Assembly (NCBI RefSeq): GCF_016583565.1
Contig: NZ_NRRF01000037.1
Location: 1 to 47,029, forward strand
Direction: 5' to 3'
DNA: 47,029 nt
Source: Thiocystis violacea
GTDB lineage: Bacteria > Pseudomonadota > Gammaproteobacteria > Chromatiales > Chromatiaceae
The notes beneath the pieces were generated by a model. It did not search any database, had not been told where the DNA came from, and worked only from the letters and a program-made list of their open reading frames with translations. This document shows, in pieces, positions 34,712-45,590 of this stretch. The stretch's first letter is position 1, and each line of letters opens with the position of its first letter. A program made the position numbers and the translations under genes.

Positions 34712-35460
34712 GGTGTTTGCGCCCTGTCTGCGACGGGTTCCAGCAGACAGACGCTGGATGGAAGCGCCTCGCCACACTGATCCCAGCTGCCGATGCGTCC
34801 TGACTCCGCGCAGCAGCGATTCAGGAGGGCGATGAACTCCATGCGTGGGAGCTCGACTGCTCCCATGCTCATCAGGTGCTCGGTGCGCATCTGGCAGTCG
34901 ATGACCCCGAAGCCCCAGTCGGCCAGCGTGCGGCAGAGATGGACCAGCGCGACCTTGGAGGCGTCGGTCGTTCGGCTGAACATCGACTCGCCGAAAAAGG
35001 CGCGACCGATGGCGACCCCGTAGAGCCCCCCGACGAGTTGCTCCCCCTCCCAGACCTCGACCGAATGCGCCAGCCCCTTGGCATGCAGGAGGCTGTAGGC
35101 GGCGATCATTTTGGGTACCAGCCAGGTTCCGCCGCCTTCCTCGCGCGGTTGCGAGCAGCCGCCGATCACGCCGGTGAAGCTGCGATCCAGCGTGAGCGAG
35201 AGCTGCGCCTTGCGCAGGCGCTTGCGCAGGCTGCGTGAGATGCGGATGTCCTCGGGGAAGAGCACCGTCCTTGGGTCCGGAGACCACCAGAGGATCGGGT
35301 CCTCGGCGCTGAACCATGGGAAGATGCCGCGCCGATAGGCGTGCTCAAGACGCGTCGGCGAGAGATCGCCGCCGACCGCCAGGAGCCCATTGGGCTCGCG
35401 CAGCGCCTGATGAGTATCGGGAAAGCTGGTGCGATCGTGGGGGTCGAGGAGGGCGATCAT
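34708..35460 (-). CDS. aat: Leucyl/phenylalanyl-tRNA-protein transferase (Aat)
   Basis: The 250-residue enzyme carries the family blocks [35 protein letters not shown], the [27 protein letters not shown] region and [13 protein letters not shown]. It adds Leu or Phe from charged tRNA to proteins starting with Lys or Arg, creating N-degrons for ClpS-ClpAP. It is the middle gene of a three-gene run with four-base overlaps on both sides (acetyltransferase-like gene before, bpt after). Confidence 0.97.
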   Translation of the reverse strand: MIALLDPHDRTSFPDTHQALREPNGLLAVGGDLSPTRLEHAYRRGIFPWFSAEDPILWWSPDPRTVLFPEDIRISRSLRKRLRKAQLSLTLDRSFTGVIGGCSQPREEGGGTWLVPKMIAAYSLLHAKGLAHSVEVWEGEQLVGGLYGVAIGRAFFGESMFSRTTDASKVALVHLCRTLADWGFGVIDCQMRTEHLMSMGAVELPRMEFIALLNRCCAESGRIGSWDQCGEALPSSVCLLEPVADRAQTP

Positions 35461-36650
35461 TGCAGGGCGTCTCTTGCCGCCCTCGGGCTCCCGTGTCTGG
35501 ATGCGGGGTCGTCACTCGACCGATAGGGGCTGTGGTCGGTCATGTCCGCAATGTAACCCTCCATCCCTTCCGTCTCCGTCGCGAGGAATCTGCGAATAGC
35601 GGCCCCGAAATTCGGATCTGCGACCCAATGAGCGGACCAGGTGCGGGTGGGCAGAAATCCGCGGCTGACCTTGTGCTCGCCCTGGGCGCCTGGCTCGAAC
35701 CGTTGCAGGTGATGCTCGACGCAATGCTCGAGCCCCTGGTAGTAACAGACCTCGAAGTGCAGGCTGTGGTAGTCCCGAAAGCAACCCCAATGGCGTCCGT
35801 AGAGGGAGCTGGATCCGAGCAGGTTGAACGCGCCAGCCACGACTTTTCCGGCATCATACGCCAGCACGAGCAACAGATGCTCGCCCATGGTTTCCGCGAT
35901 GCGCTGGAAGAAGTCCAGGCTCAGGGTCGCCAGTCCGCCGCGTTTGTCGAAGGTGTCGCAGTAGAGCCGATGGAAGATGGCCCACTCGGCCTCACTGACG
36001 GCGTCGCCGCGAATGCGGCGGATCCGCAGGCCACTGTCGCTGACCCGTCTGCGCTCGCGCTTGATCATCTTGCGCTTCGCCGCTGTCAGGGCGTTCAGAA
36101 AGGCATCGAAGGAGTCATAGTCGTGATTGCGCCAATGAAACTGGCAGCCAAGACGCCGCATCAGCCCCTGCGACTCGAGCTGCTGAGTCTCGTGCTCGGT
36201 CGTGAAGAGCCAGTGCAAGGAGGAGACCTCCAGGCGTTCAGCGACCTTGACCGATCCTTGGATAAGGGCGCGGGCATGCGCCCCTTCGCGATCGCCGCTC
36301 CCGGTGAGGATGCGCGTTCCCGTTGCCGGGGTGTAGGGTGAGGCGATGACCAGCTTCGGATAGTAGTCTCTGCCACTGCGCCGGTAGGCGTCGGCCCAGC
36401 TCCAGTCGAAGACGAACTCGCCGTAGGAGTTGAGCTTGAGGTAGCAGGGCGCGACCGCAAGCACCTCGTCGTCAGCGTCGCGCAGCGCCAGGTGGGTCGG
36501 AATCCAACCCAGCTGCTCGCCCACGCAGCCGTGGTCCTCCATCGCTCGAAGGAACTCATGCCGCAAAAAGGGGGTGTCCGGATCGGCGAGCGCATTCCAG
36601 GTCTGGGCCGGGATCTCGGCGATTCTGGAATGCGTCGTGAGCTTATACAT
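35457..36650 (-). CDS. GNAT-family acyltransferase (COG3146, peptidogalycan type)
   Basis: The 397-residue protein begins [28 protein letters not shown] and contains [37 protein letters not shown] and [24 protein letters not shown], the pattern of COG3146 proteins in the GNAT/FemAB-like superfamily. No substrate is known for this group. It opens the operon with aat and bpt through an ATGA overlap; in several proteobacteria it is a regular neighbour of aat, which suggests, but does not prove, a link to aminoacyl transfer or N-degron processing. The ATG at 36650 is preferred to the upstream one because the added residues look random. Confidence 0.88.
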   Translation of the reverse strand: MYKLTTHSRIAEIPAQTWNALADPDTPFLRHEFLRAMEDHGCVGEQLGWIPTHLALRDADDEVLAVAPCYLKLNSYGEFVFDWSWADAYRRSGRDYYPKLVIASPYTPATGTRILTGSGDREGAHARALIQGSVKVAERLEVSSLHWLFTTEHETQQLESQGLMRRLGCQFHWRNHDYDSFDAFLNALTAAKRKMIKRERRRVSDSGLRIRRIRGDAVSEAEWAIFHRLYCDTFDKRGGLATLSLDFFQRIAETMGEHLLLVLAYDAGKVVAGAFNLLGSSSLYGRHWGCFRDYHSLHFEVCYYQGLEHCVEHHLQRFEPGAQGEHKVSRGFLPTRTWSAHWVADPNFGAAIRRFLATETEGMEGYIADMTDHSPYRSSDDPASRHGSPRAARDALQ

Positions 36651-36784
36651 GGGATGGTCTGAAGGGCATGCTGAAATGCTCTTCAGATATGGGCGGTCGG
36701 CTCTCAGCCAATCCAGCGAGGGCCGTCTTCCGCCGCGGGACGCGCCCTGATGCATCGCGCGTCCTGCTCGGATCGAGACGCCGC

Positions 36785-37855
<1,071 letters not shown>

Positions 37856-38040
37856 TTAAGGGCTCGCCGCAGTCAGGTAAAGCCCGCGCGTTGCAGGGGG
37901 CCGGACGGTCGCGCGCTTTGTCGGCTCCTCGTCTCGCCAGTTTGCGACAAAAGGGCGAATCGGTGTGTGAATCGGAGATGAAAAGCGCGCAGAGAGCGGC
38001 TAAGATAACAAAGCATTAGAATAACAATCGTGAGTCCTTT

Positions 38041-38508
38041 ATGAAGATGCCGCAGCGGCCTTGGTACCTCAGTCTTGCCCTCATGCTCTGTCTTTCCTTG
38101 CTCGCCGGGTGCGCTGGTACCGGTGGCTCGCGGGGCGGCAAAGGCTCCGACGTCGTCATGACCGGGCTGGCGCAGGTCGGCAAGCCGTATGTGTATGGGG
38201 CCGAGGCGCCAGGAGAGGGATTCGACTGCAGTGGCCTTACCTATTATGCGCACCATCGGGCCGGGCTCTCGATTCCGCGCACGGCCGCCGCGCAGCGCAA
38301 GGCGGCGAAGCCCGTCCGCAAGAACGGGCTGAAGGCGGGTGATATGGTCTTTTTCAAGACCGGGCCGAACGCCTATCATGTCGGTCTCATGGTGGACGAC
38401 GGGCGTTTCGTACATGCCTCGACCTCGCGCAAGCAGGTGATGGTGTCGCGCCTGGACAACCCCTACTGGCAGTCGCACTTCCTTGGTGCCGGTACCTTTG
38501 TCCGCTGA
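38041..38508 (+). CDS. NlpC/P60-family lipoprotein (murein endopeptidase)
   Basis: The 155-residue protein has a lipoprotein signal peptide with lipobox LLAGC (Cys24) and a compact NlpC/P60 domain: GKPYVYG, the catalytic Cys63 in GFDCSGLTYY, and the catalytic His in YHVGLMVDDGRFVHA. Such enzymes cut peptide cross-bridges or stems of peptidoglycan (Spr/MepS-like) at the outer membrane. The product is shorter than Spr (about 190 residues) because it has almost no linker between lipid anchor and domain. It stands alone between trxB and the HiPIP gene. Confidence 0.93.
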   Translation: MKMPQRPWYLSLALMLCLSLLAGCAGTGGSRGGKGSDVVMTGLAQVGKPYVYGAEAPGEGFDCSGLTYYAHHRAGLSIPRTAAAQRKAAKPVRKNGLKAGDMVFFKTGPNAYHVGLMVDDGRFVHASTSRKQVMVSRLDNPYWQSHFLGAGTFVR

Positions 38509-38637
38509 GTCGGGCTTCTATAACGGGGTAAACGTCTCGCCTTTTTCGGTTCGCTGTTGCACAATGGTGGACGGCTTCTGGTCATCGACCGGGAGTGTCG
38601 AAATCACCACACTGTGCCTAATTTAGGAGTGACATTC

Positions 38638-39000
38638 ATGTCCGATAAGCCAATGAGCAAGAGCCGTCGCGACGCCGTCAAGGTCATGCTGGGTACCGCA
38701 GTTGCGATTCCCATGATCAACATGGTCGGCTTTGGCACCGCGCGCGCGGAGGCTCCTGCGAATGCCGTGACCATGGACGATCCGACTGCACAAGCGCTGA
38801 AGTATCATCCGAGTGCCGCTGACTCCGATCGCGTTGCCGCGGCTCGTCCCGGTTTGCCGCCGGAAGAGCAGCACTGCGCGAACTGCAACTTCATGCAGGC
38901 AGATGTCGGTGAAGGTGATTACAAAGGTTGCCAGCTCTTCCCCGGCAAGCTGATCAACGTCAATGGTTGGTGCGCTTCCTGGACGCTGAAGGCAGGCTGA
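38638..39000 (+). CDS. hip: High-potential iron-sulfur protein (HiPIP)
   Basis: The 120-residue precursor has a Tat signal ([19 protein letters not shown], with the twin Arg at 10-11) ending after ARA. The mature protein has the four cluster ligands Cys80, Cys83 (HCANC), Cys98 (KGCQLFPGK) and Cys112 (GWCASW), and the string [19 protein letters not shown] is almost that of Allochromatium vinosum HiPIP. It carries a [4Fe-4S]3+/2+ cluster and serves in the periplasm as an electron donor to the photosynthetic reaction centre or terminal oxidase. The ATG at 38638 follows AGGAG at good spacing. It is monocistronic, closed by a strong terminator, and is the best taxonomic marker in the window. Confidence 0.98.
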   Translation: MSDKPMSKSRRDAVKVMLGTAVAIPMINMVGFGTARAEAPANAVTMDDPTAQALKYHPSAADSDRVAAARPGLPPEEQHCANCNFMQADVGEGDYKGCQLFPGKLINVNGWCASWTLKAG

Positions 39001-39026
39001 TCGGGCCGTCTCGGTTTCCGAGCATG

Positions 39027-39051
39027 AAAACGGGGCTTCGGCCCCGTTTTT
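39027..39051 (+). terminator. Rho-independent terminator of the HiPIP gene
   Basis: A perfect 10-bp stem, AAAACGGGGC with GCCCCGTTTT, encloses the stable TTCG tetraloop; the stem's own T-run extends to five T. It begins 26 bp after the HiPIP stop codon. Confidence 0.95.
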
Positions 39052-39287
39052 CGTGGCCTGTGAAGCGCGTCTCTAACCCCCTTGTTGGGTACCGCTAGTC
39101 TTGGAGACGAGAGAGACGGTCGATGACCCAGGCGCCTAGGCATTGAGGCGACACCGGATTCTTGACCGCCCTCTTTGCGAACCGAGCCGATGCCGGGCTT
39201 TCGCGGCTGTCCTTGAGTTGGATCATAGGGGCGCGAGCTCTTTCTCAGGCATGCTTGCTTCACTGTTGTTGCTGTATCTGCGGTATC

Positions 39288-40145
39288 ATGGTCATGTCTA
39301 CACCGTCTGAAACCACCTCCGATTTCGCCAATGCGCGCCCTTACGAACGCCTGGGCGCCGCGCCGATCAGGACCGGCTCTTTCGCTCGGCTTGCCTTCTT
39401 GAGGGCAATCGTCTGGAGCCTGATCGGGCTGATCTACGCACCACTCTTCACTGGACTGCTCGAGCTCATGACGGGGCTCGGGATGGGGCCCTACGCCTAC
39501 ATGCTTGCGGCGGGGTTGGCTGGCGGGGCTGGAGCGGTGCTCTACGGCGCACGCGAGCTGGCGTTGATCAGCACCGGTATCGGCGCCGCGGCCGGGGTCG
39601 CCGTCCTGATCCTGCTCTCTGACCAGGCTGGGCTTGCGAATGTGGTGCTGGTCGCATCCGTCTTGGCGGCGGCCGTGGGTCTGACGGTGTCCTTTCCGCG
39701 TCGCTGCTCGCGCCATGTCCCCGGTAAGCTCATGGCCGGTCTCATGTCGGGTATCTTTGGTGGGGCGGTTCTGGCGATTGTCGGGCCACTGCACCCCGCG
39801 CCCTTTTCGACCTTCGCCGTCCTGGCCTTCTTGGTCAGCGTCAACGGCATCCTCTACGTCGGGTCGGTCGAATGGTGGATCGCCGTGTCGCGCCGGATGA
39901 AGCTCGAAAGCCGTCCGTGCTACATCATCGAGTCGGTTATCATGGCGATCCTCGCTGGCATCGCGGCCGGCAGTGTCTGGATGGTGGCGGCGCCCTTGTT
40001 GGGTACCGACGCCGGCGTTTCGCAGCTGGCGAGCATCACCATGCACTATGAGATCCAAAATGCCGTTCTCGGCGGGCTGCTCGGCGGTGCACTCGGTGGA
40101 TTCCTGCTTGAGATCTTCAGATTCTCCTGGGTGCATGAGCTTTGA
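39288..40145 (+). CDS. Uncharacterised multi-span membrane protein
   Basis: The 285-residue product has about six to eight hydrophobic spans (for example LRAIVWSLIGLIYAPLFTGLLELM, MLAAGLAGGAGAVLYGA, ALISTGIGAAAGVAVLILLS, AVLGGLLGGALGGFLLEIF), with a short polar amino end. Gly- and Ala-rich helices and a charged loop FPRRCSRHVPGK lie in the centre. I do not recognise the family. It follows the HiPIP terminator by 236 bp and so is a separate unit. The start may be ATG 39288 (MVMSTP) or ATG 39294; neither has a strong ribosome site. The frame is open back to 39162, but that part has an unlikely composition. Confidence 0.75.
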   Translation: MVMSTPSETTSDFANARPYERLGAAPIRTGSFARLAFLRAIVWSLIGLIYAPLFTGLLELMTGLGMGPYAYMLAAGLAGGAGAVLYGARELALISTGIGAAAGVAVLILLSDQAGLANVVLVASVLAAAVGLTVSFPRRCSRHVPGKLMAGLMSGIFGGAVLAIVGPLHPAPFSTFAVLAFLVSVNGILYVGSVEWWIAVSRRMKLESRPCYIIESVIMAILAGIAAGSVWMVAAPLLGTDAGVSQLASITMHYEIQNAVLGGLLGGALGGFLLEIFRFSWVHEL

Positions 40146-40594
40146 TCCTGGCGGCGTCGATCATTCTTCGGTCCAGTCGTCTTCTGTAGGGCGAACAAGC
40201 GCAGCGCAGTCCACCAACGCCGGCGCGGGATTCGGTGGACTGCGCTCTCGCTCGCCCACGCGACCGGTCCAAGTGATGACCAAGGCCATCCTGACGATTG
40301 TCGACGGCCGTTGTCTGAGCTGAGAGACGCGGCGATCGAGTTCTGGTTGATCGCGGCTGACCCCGGCGGAAGCTGTTCTCGGCTTTCTTGATCCTTGTGC
40401 ACGGCGGATCTCGCCCCCTGTGGTAGGCTCTATCCCCAAGTCGTCGAGCGATGCGTTCGGCACGTTGAGGCTGTGACCTTGGGCGGAGTGCCTGCGCTCG
40501 GAGCATTCGATCGCGCTGGCGCATCGCTGCGACCGGTCGCTTTGCTGGCCATTCCATGGCCTGGACGACACGAAGGAGCCCATCGGCATTATCT
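40146..40594. other. Non-coding stretch upstream of rlmE
   Basis: The 449 bp were searched for yhbY, which is often divergent from rlmE in gammaproteobacteria, but no CRS1-YhbY motif is present on the minus strand. Overlapping open frames here have no recognisable motif. GGAG at 40576 is 16 bases from the rlmE ATG, rather far for a ribosome site. Confidence 0.4.
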
Positions 40595-41215
40595 ATGGCA
40601 AAGAGTAAATCCAGCCGACGCTGGCTTGATCGGCATGTCAACGATCCGTATGTCAAGCGCACCCAGCTGGATGGCTATCGCTCGCGCGCCGCTTACAAGC
40701 TGCTCGAGATCCAAGAAAAGGACCGCCTCCTGCGGCCCGGCATGCATCTTGTCGATCTCGGCGCGGCGCCGGGGAGTTGGTCGCAGATCGCCAGCCGCCT
40801 GGTCGGCAACCAGGGCCGGGTCGTCGCGCTGGACATTCTCCCGATGGACGCCGTGCCGGGCGTCCAGTTGATTCAGGGTGACTTCCGCGAGGAGGCGGTG
40901 CTCGATCAGCTCAAGGACACCCTGAGCGGTGAGCCTCTGGATCTGGTGCTTTCGGACATGGCCCCCAATATCACGGGTACAGCCGCCGTCGACCAGGCGC
41001 GTGCCATGTATCTCATCGAGCTTGCACTCGAGTTTGCTCGGGAGCATTTGAAACCTGGTGGCGCCCTGGTCGTCAAAACCTTTCAGGGAAGCGGATTCGA
41101 CGCCTATTTGCGCGAGCTGCGCGGGAGCTTCCGACAAGTGGCCTCACGCAAGCCAAAGTCCTCCAGGCCAGAGAGCCGAGAGGTGTTTCTGGTGGCAAAA
41201 GGCTTTCATCATTGA
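40595..41215 (+). CDS. rlmE: 23S rRNA 2'-O-methyltransferase RlmE (FtsJ/RrmJ)
   Basis: The 206-residue enzyme shows RWLDRHVNDPYVKRTQLDGYRSRAAYKL at the start (with the first Lys of the K-D-K-E tetrad), the SAM motif LVDLGAAPGSWSQ, the catalytic Asp in LVLSDMAPNITG, the second Lys in LVVKTFQG, and the Glu in SREVFLVAKGF. It methylates U2552 of 23S rRNA on the assembled large subunit. It is followed by ftsH after 68 bp, the usual heat-shock-linked pair. The ATG at 40595 (MAKSKSSRRW) gives the family start; an ATG at 40556 adds 13 atypical residues. Confidence 0.97.
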   Translation: MAKSKSSRRWLDRHVNDPYVKRTQLDGYRSRAAYKLLEIQEKDRLLRPGMHLVDLGAAPGSWSQIASRLVGNQGRVVALDILPMDAVPGVQLIQGDFREEAVLDQLKDTLSGEPLDLVLSDMAPNITGTAAVDQARAMYLIELALEFAREHLKPGGALVVKTFQGSGFDAYLRELRGSFRQVASRKPKSSRPESREVFLVAKGFHH

Positions 41216-41283
41216 GCCGTCGATGCTAGTTTCCCCAGGTTATCCGGGGTCCTTTCTCGACAGAACAGCAGGGGCAGCGAGCC

Positions 41284-43209
41284 GTGAGTGACATGGCGAA
41301 GAACGTATTGCTTTGGGTGGTCATCGCCATTGTGCTGATGTCCGTCTTCAACAATTTCACCACCACCCAATCCACCCCGAGGAGTCTGAACTACTCGGAC
41401 TTCATCGAGCAGGTGAAGGCGGGTGGGGTCAAAGAGGTCACTATCCAGGGCCGCTTGATCGAGGGTGTCAACGAGAGCGGGCAGCGGTTTACGACCTACA
41501 GCCCAGGCGACGATGGCTTGGTGGGGGATCTGCTCAACAGCAACGTGGTCATCAAGGCGGCGCCGCCCGAGAAGCCCTCGCTGCTCATGCAGATCCTCAT
41601 CAACTGGTTCCCGTTGCTGATCCTCATCGGGCTGTGGATCCTCTTCATGCGACAGATGCAGGGCGGTGCCGGCGGGCGGGGGGCCATGTCGTTCGGCAAG
41701 AGCCGCGCGCGCCTGCTCTCCGAGGATCAGATCAAGGTCACCTTCCAGGACGTCGCCGGCGCCGAGGAGGCCAAGGACGAAGTCACCGAGATGGTCGACT
41801 TCCTGCGTGATCCGGCCAAGTTCCAAAAGCTCGGCGGCAAGATTCCGAAGGGCGTGCTCATGGTGGGGCCGCCGGGAACGGGCAAGACACTCCTGGCGCG
41901 CGCCATCGCCGGCGAGGCCAAGGTACCCTTCTTCACCATTTCCGGCTCCGACTTCGTCGAGATGTTCGTGGGCGTCGGTGCGTCGCGCGTTCGGGACATG
42001 TTCGAGCAGGCCAAAAAGCACGCCCCTTGCATCATCTTCATCGATGAAATCGACGCGGTCGGGCGCCATCGCGGCGCCGGACTGGGCGGTGGCCACGACG
42101 AGCGCGAGCAAACCCTCAATCAGTTGCTCGTCGAGATGGACGGTTTCGAGGGCAACGAGGGTGTGATCGTCATCGCGGCCACCAACCGCCCGGACGTCCT
42201 CGATCCGGCGCTGCTGCGTCCGGGCCGGTTCGACCGTCAGGTGGTCGTGCCGCTGCCGGATGTGCGTGGGCGCGAGCAGATCCTCAAGGTCCACATGCGT
42301 AAGATCCCGGCGGCCGAGGACGTCAGGGCGTCCGTGCTCGCGCGTGGAACGCCGGGCTTCTCCGGGGCGGATCTCGCCAACCTTGTGAACGAGTCGGCGC
42401 TCTTCGCCGCGCGCGCCAACAAGAAGATGGTCGACATGGACGACATGGAGAAGGCCAAGGACAAGATCATGATGGGCGCGGAGCGGCGCTCGATGGTCAT
42501 GTCCGAGGCGGAGAAGCGCCTCACGGCCTATCACGAGTCCGGCCATGCCATCGTCGGGCGTCTGGTGCCGGATCATGACCCGGTGCACAAGGTCAGCATC
42601 ATTCCGCGCGGCCGCGCCCTGGGCGTGACCCTCTTCCTGCCCGAGGACGACCGTTTCAGCTACAGCAAGCAGCGCCTGGAGAGCAGCATCTCCAGCCTCT
42701 TCGGGGGGCGCGTTGCCGAGGAGCTGATCTTCGGCGAGGACAGCGTCACCACGGGTGCGCAGAACGACATCCACCGCGCCACCGAAATCGCGCGCAACAT
42801 GGTCACCAAGTGGGGGCTGTCGGACAAGCTCGGGCCGCTGACCTACAGCGAAGAGGAGCAGGAGGTCTTCCTGGGCCACTCGGTGACGCAGCACAAGAGC
42901 GTCTCCGACGAGACGACACACCTCATCGACGAAGAGATCCGCCAGATCATCGAGCGCAACTACGAGCGCGCCCGCACGCTGCTGGTCGAGCACATGGATA
43001 AGCTCGAGGCCATGGCGGATGCGCTCGTGAAGTTCGAGACCATCGACGCGCACCAGATCGACGACATCATGAACGGCCGCGCGCCGCGTCCGCCCAAGGA
43101 TTGGGAAGATGAGGAGCCCAAACGCCCGGCCGAGCCTCGCGGCGAAGCCAAGGACGTTCCCGATGCCTCCGAGGGCGGGCAAGTCGGTCGACCGGCAGGA
43201 GAGCACTGA
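41284..43209 (+). CDS. ftsH: ATP-dependent zinc metalloprotease FtsH
   Basis: The 641-residue protease has two membrane spans (about 7-25 and 101-121) bounding a small periplasmic domain, an AAA module with Walker A GPPGTGKT (195-202), Walker [13 protein letters not shown] and the arginine-finger region [20 protein letters not shown], and the zinc site HESGH (417-421). The C-terminal tail is polar. It degrades misfolded membrane proteins and regulators such as LpxC and sigma-32. I take the GTG at 41284 (MSDMAKN), as related proteins begin MxDMAKN; an ATG three codons later is possible. It runs directly into glmM, five bases from stop to start. Confidence 0.98.
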   Translation: MSDMAKNVLLWVVIAIVLMSVFNNFTTTQSTPRSLNYSDFIEQVKAGGVKEVTIQGRLIEGVNESGQRFTTYSPGDDGLVGDLLNSNVVIKAAPPEKPSLLMQILINWFPLLILIGLWILFMRQMQGGAGGRGAMSFGKSRARLLSEDQIKVTFQDVAGAEEAKDEVTEMVDFLRDPAKFQKLGGKIPKGVLMVGPPGTGKTLLARAIAGEAKVPFFTISGSDFVEMFVGVGASRVRDMFEQAKKHAPCIIFIDEIDAVGRHRGAGLGGGHDEREQTLNQLLVEMDGFEGNEGVIVIAATNRPDVLDPALLRPGRFDRQVVVPLPDVRGREQILKVHMRKIPAAEDVRASVLARGTPGFSGADLANLVNESALFAARANKKMVDMDDMEKAKDKIMMGAERRSMVMSEAEKRLTAYHESGHAIVGRLVPDHDPVHKVSIIPRGRALGVTLFLPEDDRFSYSKQRLESSISSLFGGRVAEELIFGEDSVTTGAQNDIHRATEIARNMVTKWGLSDKLGPLTYSEEEQEVFLGHSVTQHKSVSDETTHLIDEEIRQIIERNYERARTLLVEHMDKLEAMADALVKFETIDAHQIDDIMNGRAPRPPKDWEDEEPKRPAEPRGEAKDVPDASEGGQVGRPAGEH

Positions 43210-43213
43210 TCAG

Positions 43214-44548
43214 ATGCGTCACTACTTTGGAACCGACGGTATTCGCGGAACCGTCGGAGAAGGGCATATCACCCCGGATTTCATCCTCAAGCTGGGTTGG
43301 GCGGCCGGCCAGGTTCTCGGTAAGGGTGGCGGCAAGATCCTGATCGGAAAGGACACGCGGATCTCGGGCTATATGTTCGAGTCCGCGCTGGAGGCTGGCC
43401 TGGTGGCCGCGGGCGTCAACATCCGCCTGCTCGGCCCCATGACCACCCCTGGCGTGGCCTATCTGACGCGCACCTTCAGGGCCAGCGCGGGCATCGTCAT
43501 CACCGCGTCGCACAACCCCTTCCAGGACAACGGCATCAAGTTCTTCTCGGCTGACGGCGACAAGCTGCCGGACGAGGTCGAGCTGGCGATCGAGGCGGAG
43601 CTCGACAAGCCCATCCGAACAGTGGACTCCAGCAAGCTCGGGAAGGTGAAGCGGATCGATGACGCCAATGGCCGCTACATCGAGTTCTGCAAGGGCACCA
43701 TCCCTTCGAGCATGAACTTCAGCGATGTCAAGATCGTGGTCGACTGCGCCAATGGGGCGACCTACAACACCGCGCCCTACGTCTTCGAAGAACTCGGCGC
43801 GACCGTGGTGCGGCTGGGCACGGATCCCGACGGATTCAACATCAACCACGAACTCGGCTCCACCAAGCCCAAGGCCCTGTGTCAGGCGGTGGTCGAGCAG
43901 GGTGCCGATCTCGGCATTGCCTTCGACGGCGATGGCGATCGGGTGCTGATGTCGGACTCCAAGGGCAACCTGGTCGACGGCGACCAGCTCCTCTACATCA
44001 TCGCCAAGTCGCGCCTGCTCGCTGGCGCCATGCGCGGTGAGGTCGTCGGCACGCTGATGAGCAATCTTGGGTTCGAGCATGCCCTGCAGCGCCTTGAGGT
44101 CGGCTTGGTGCGGACCAAGGTTGGTGACCGCTACATCATGGAGCACCTCAAGGGCGCGGACGGCATCCTCGGCGGCGAGCCCTCGGGCCACATCATCTGC
44201 CGCGACCGCACGACCACCGGTGACGGCATCGTCGCCGCGCTCCAAGTGCTCGCGGCGCTCAAGCGCCTGGACAGCAATCTGGACGATCTCAGCGCCGAGG
44301 TGGAACGCTACCCGCAGGTTCTCGTCAATGTCCGCCTCGACGAACGGCGCGACATCGTGAGTCTGCCGGCCGTCCGGGACGCCGTGCTGGCGGCCGAGCG
44401 CGAGCTTGGCGGGCGGGGCAGGGTGCTGCTGCGTCCCTCCGGCACCGAGCCACTCGTCCGAGTGATGGTCGAGGGTCATGACGGGCAGGAGGTCAGCCGA
44501 CTGGCCGATTGGCTCGCCGGAGTCGTTCGCGACCAGATCGGGTGCTAG
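43214..44548 (+). CDS. glmM: Phosphoglucosamine mutase
   Basis: The 444-residue enzyme contains [14 protein letters not shown], the phosphoserine loop [16 protein letters not shown] (Ser99), the Mg-binding [11 protein letters not shown], the sugar-binding [12 protein letters not shown] and the phosphate-binding [15 protein letters not shown]. It interconverts glucosamine-6-phosphate and glucosamine-1-phosphate for cell-wall and LPS precursors. In most gammaproteobacteria folP stands between ftsH and glmM; here it does not. The ATG at 43214 gives [12 protein letters not shown], the expected amino end. Confidence 0.98.
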   Translation: MRHYFGTDGIRGTVGEGHITPDFILKLGWAAGQVLGKGGGKILIGKDTRISGYMFESALEAGLVAAGVNIRLLGPMTTPGVAYLTRTFRASAGIVITASHNPFQDNGIKFFSADGDKLPDEVELAIEAELDKPIRTVDSSKLGKVKRIDDANGRYIEFCKGTIPSSMNFSDVKIVVDCANGATYNTAPYVFEELGATVVRLGTDPDGFNINHELGSTKPKALCQAVVEQGADLGIAFDGDGDRVLMSDSKGNLVDGDQLLYIIAKSRLLAGAMRGEVVGTLMSNLGFEHALQRLEVGLVRTKVGDRYIMEHLKGADGILGGEPSGHIICRDRTTTGDGIVAALQVLAALKRLDSNLDDLSAEVERYPQVLVNVRLDERRDIVSLPAVRDAVLAAERELGGRGRVLLRPSGTEPLVRVMVEGHDGQEVSRLADWLAGVVRDQIGC

Positions 44549-44677
44549 CGAAAGTGATTGCCGGGAAACAGCAGGCCGCCAGTCCCGCGCCGCGAGGCAG
44601 GGTCTCTTGGCTACCGGAAATCACATCAGTCACCTGGGCACTCAGAAGGTTAGGATTCATTACGGCGATGATGCATT

Positions 44678-45106
44678 GTGGCTATCGTTAGAAAAAGCGC
44701 GCTGGTATCCCATTCGGCGGCGGAGATGTTCGACCTCGTCTACGACGTCGCCTCCTATCCAAAATTCCTTCCCTGGTGCAGCAATGCCAGGGTGATCTCG
44801 GAGACCGACGAGAAGATCTGCGGTCAGATCGAGGTCCACCGCATGGGGATTCGCCAGACCTTCAGCACCTGCAATCGGTTCGAGCGCGATCGCTTGATGC
44901 ACATCGACCTGCTCGACGGACCCTTTCGCAAGCTGGTCGGCGCCTGGCGATTCACGCCCCTGCGCGAGGATGCCTCGAAGGTCGAGTTGGAGCTGGAGTT
45001 CGAGTTCTCTGGCCGGCTGATCGACAAGGCCTTTGGCGGTGTCTTCAATCAGATTGCCAACACCCTGGTGGACGCCTTCTGCAAGCGGGCCGATGAGGTT
45101 CTGTGA
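44678..45106 (+). CDS. ratA: RatA/COQ10-like START-domain protein
   Basis: The 142-residue protein is a polyketide-cyclase/START-fold member: VSHSAAEMFDLVYDVASYPKFLPWC, then FERDRLMHIDLLDGPFRKLVGAWRF and SGRLIDKAFGGVFNQIANTLVDAFCKRA. In Escherichia coli RatA was described as blocking 50S-30S association; related COQ10 proteins bind ubiquinone, and the family function is not settled. It starts at a GTG (44678), since no in-frame ATG fits. It overlaps rnfH by four bases (GTGA), the usual ratA-rnfH pair. The smpB gene that is often divergent from this pair is not seen here. Confidence 0.93.
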   Translation: MAIVRKSALVSHSAAEMFDLVYDVASYPKFLPWCSNARVISETDEKICGQIEVHRMGIRQTFSTCNRFERDRLMHIDLLDGPFRKLVGAWRFTPLREDASKVELELEFEFSGRLIDKAFGGVFNQIANTLVDAFCKRADEVL

Positions 45107-45423
45107 CTGAATACATCCAGATTGCAGTGGCCTACGTCGGCTCCGAGGGCCAGGTGCTCCGCAGTCTGGAGGCACGTACCGGAACGCATGTCCAAGAGGC
45201 CATCGAGCAATCCGGTGTTCTGCAGCAGTTCCCGGAAATCGATCTCGCCGTGAACAAGGTCGGCCTCTTCGGCAAGCTCGTCAAGCTCGATCAGGCCCTT
45301 CAGGACGGCGACCGCATCGAGATCTATCGTCCCTTGATTGCGGATCCAAAAGAGGCGCGCAAGCGGCGTGCGGCCGGCGAGGCCAAGGGCGCGCAGCGCG
45401 ACGTCCAGACAACAGACTCCTGA
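45103..45423 (+). CDS. rnfH: RnfH family protein (UPF0125)
   Basis: The 106-residue protein has a ubiquitin-like beta-grasp: IQIAVAYVGSEGQVLRSLEARTGTHVQEAIEQSG, followed by VNKVGLFGKLVKLDQALQDGDRIEIYRPLIADPKEARKRRA, the family signature. A Lys/Arg-rich tail follows. The role is unknown; it is a constant partner of ratA. The start is GTG at 45103, within the ratA stop codon. It converges with bamE, leaving 167 bp that hold inverted segments AGCGGCCA/TGGCCGCT but no clear terminator. Confidence 0.93.
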   Translation: MTEYIQIAVAYVGSEGQVLRSLEARTGTHVQEAIEQSGVLQQFPEIDLAVNKVGLFGKLVKLDQALQDGDRIEIYRPLIADPKEARKRRAAGEAKGAQRDVQTTDS

Positions 45424-45590
45424 CGCCACTCATTCAGAGCGCCAGCGGCCAAATCACCTGAATCCTCGATGCCCCATGCGCTTGCGCGCGTGGAGAGCTC
45501 CGACGTCGGGGCCGAAGCGAGGGAGTGGGGGGAGCGAAAGTGGCCGCTCTCAGGATTCCGCAGCCGATTCATCCCAAGTCGGACAGCCTC

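Noticed and set aside
40146..40594. yhbY-like gene divergent from rlmE
   Set aside because: No YhbY signature on the minus strand.
45424..45590. Terminator between rnfH and bamE from AGCGGCCA/TGGCCGCT segments
   Set aside because: The arms are about 90 bp apart and no T-run follows.
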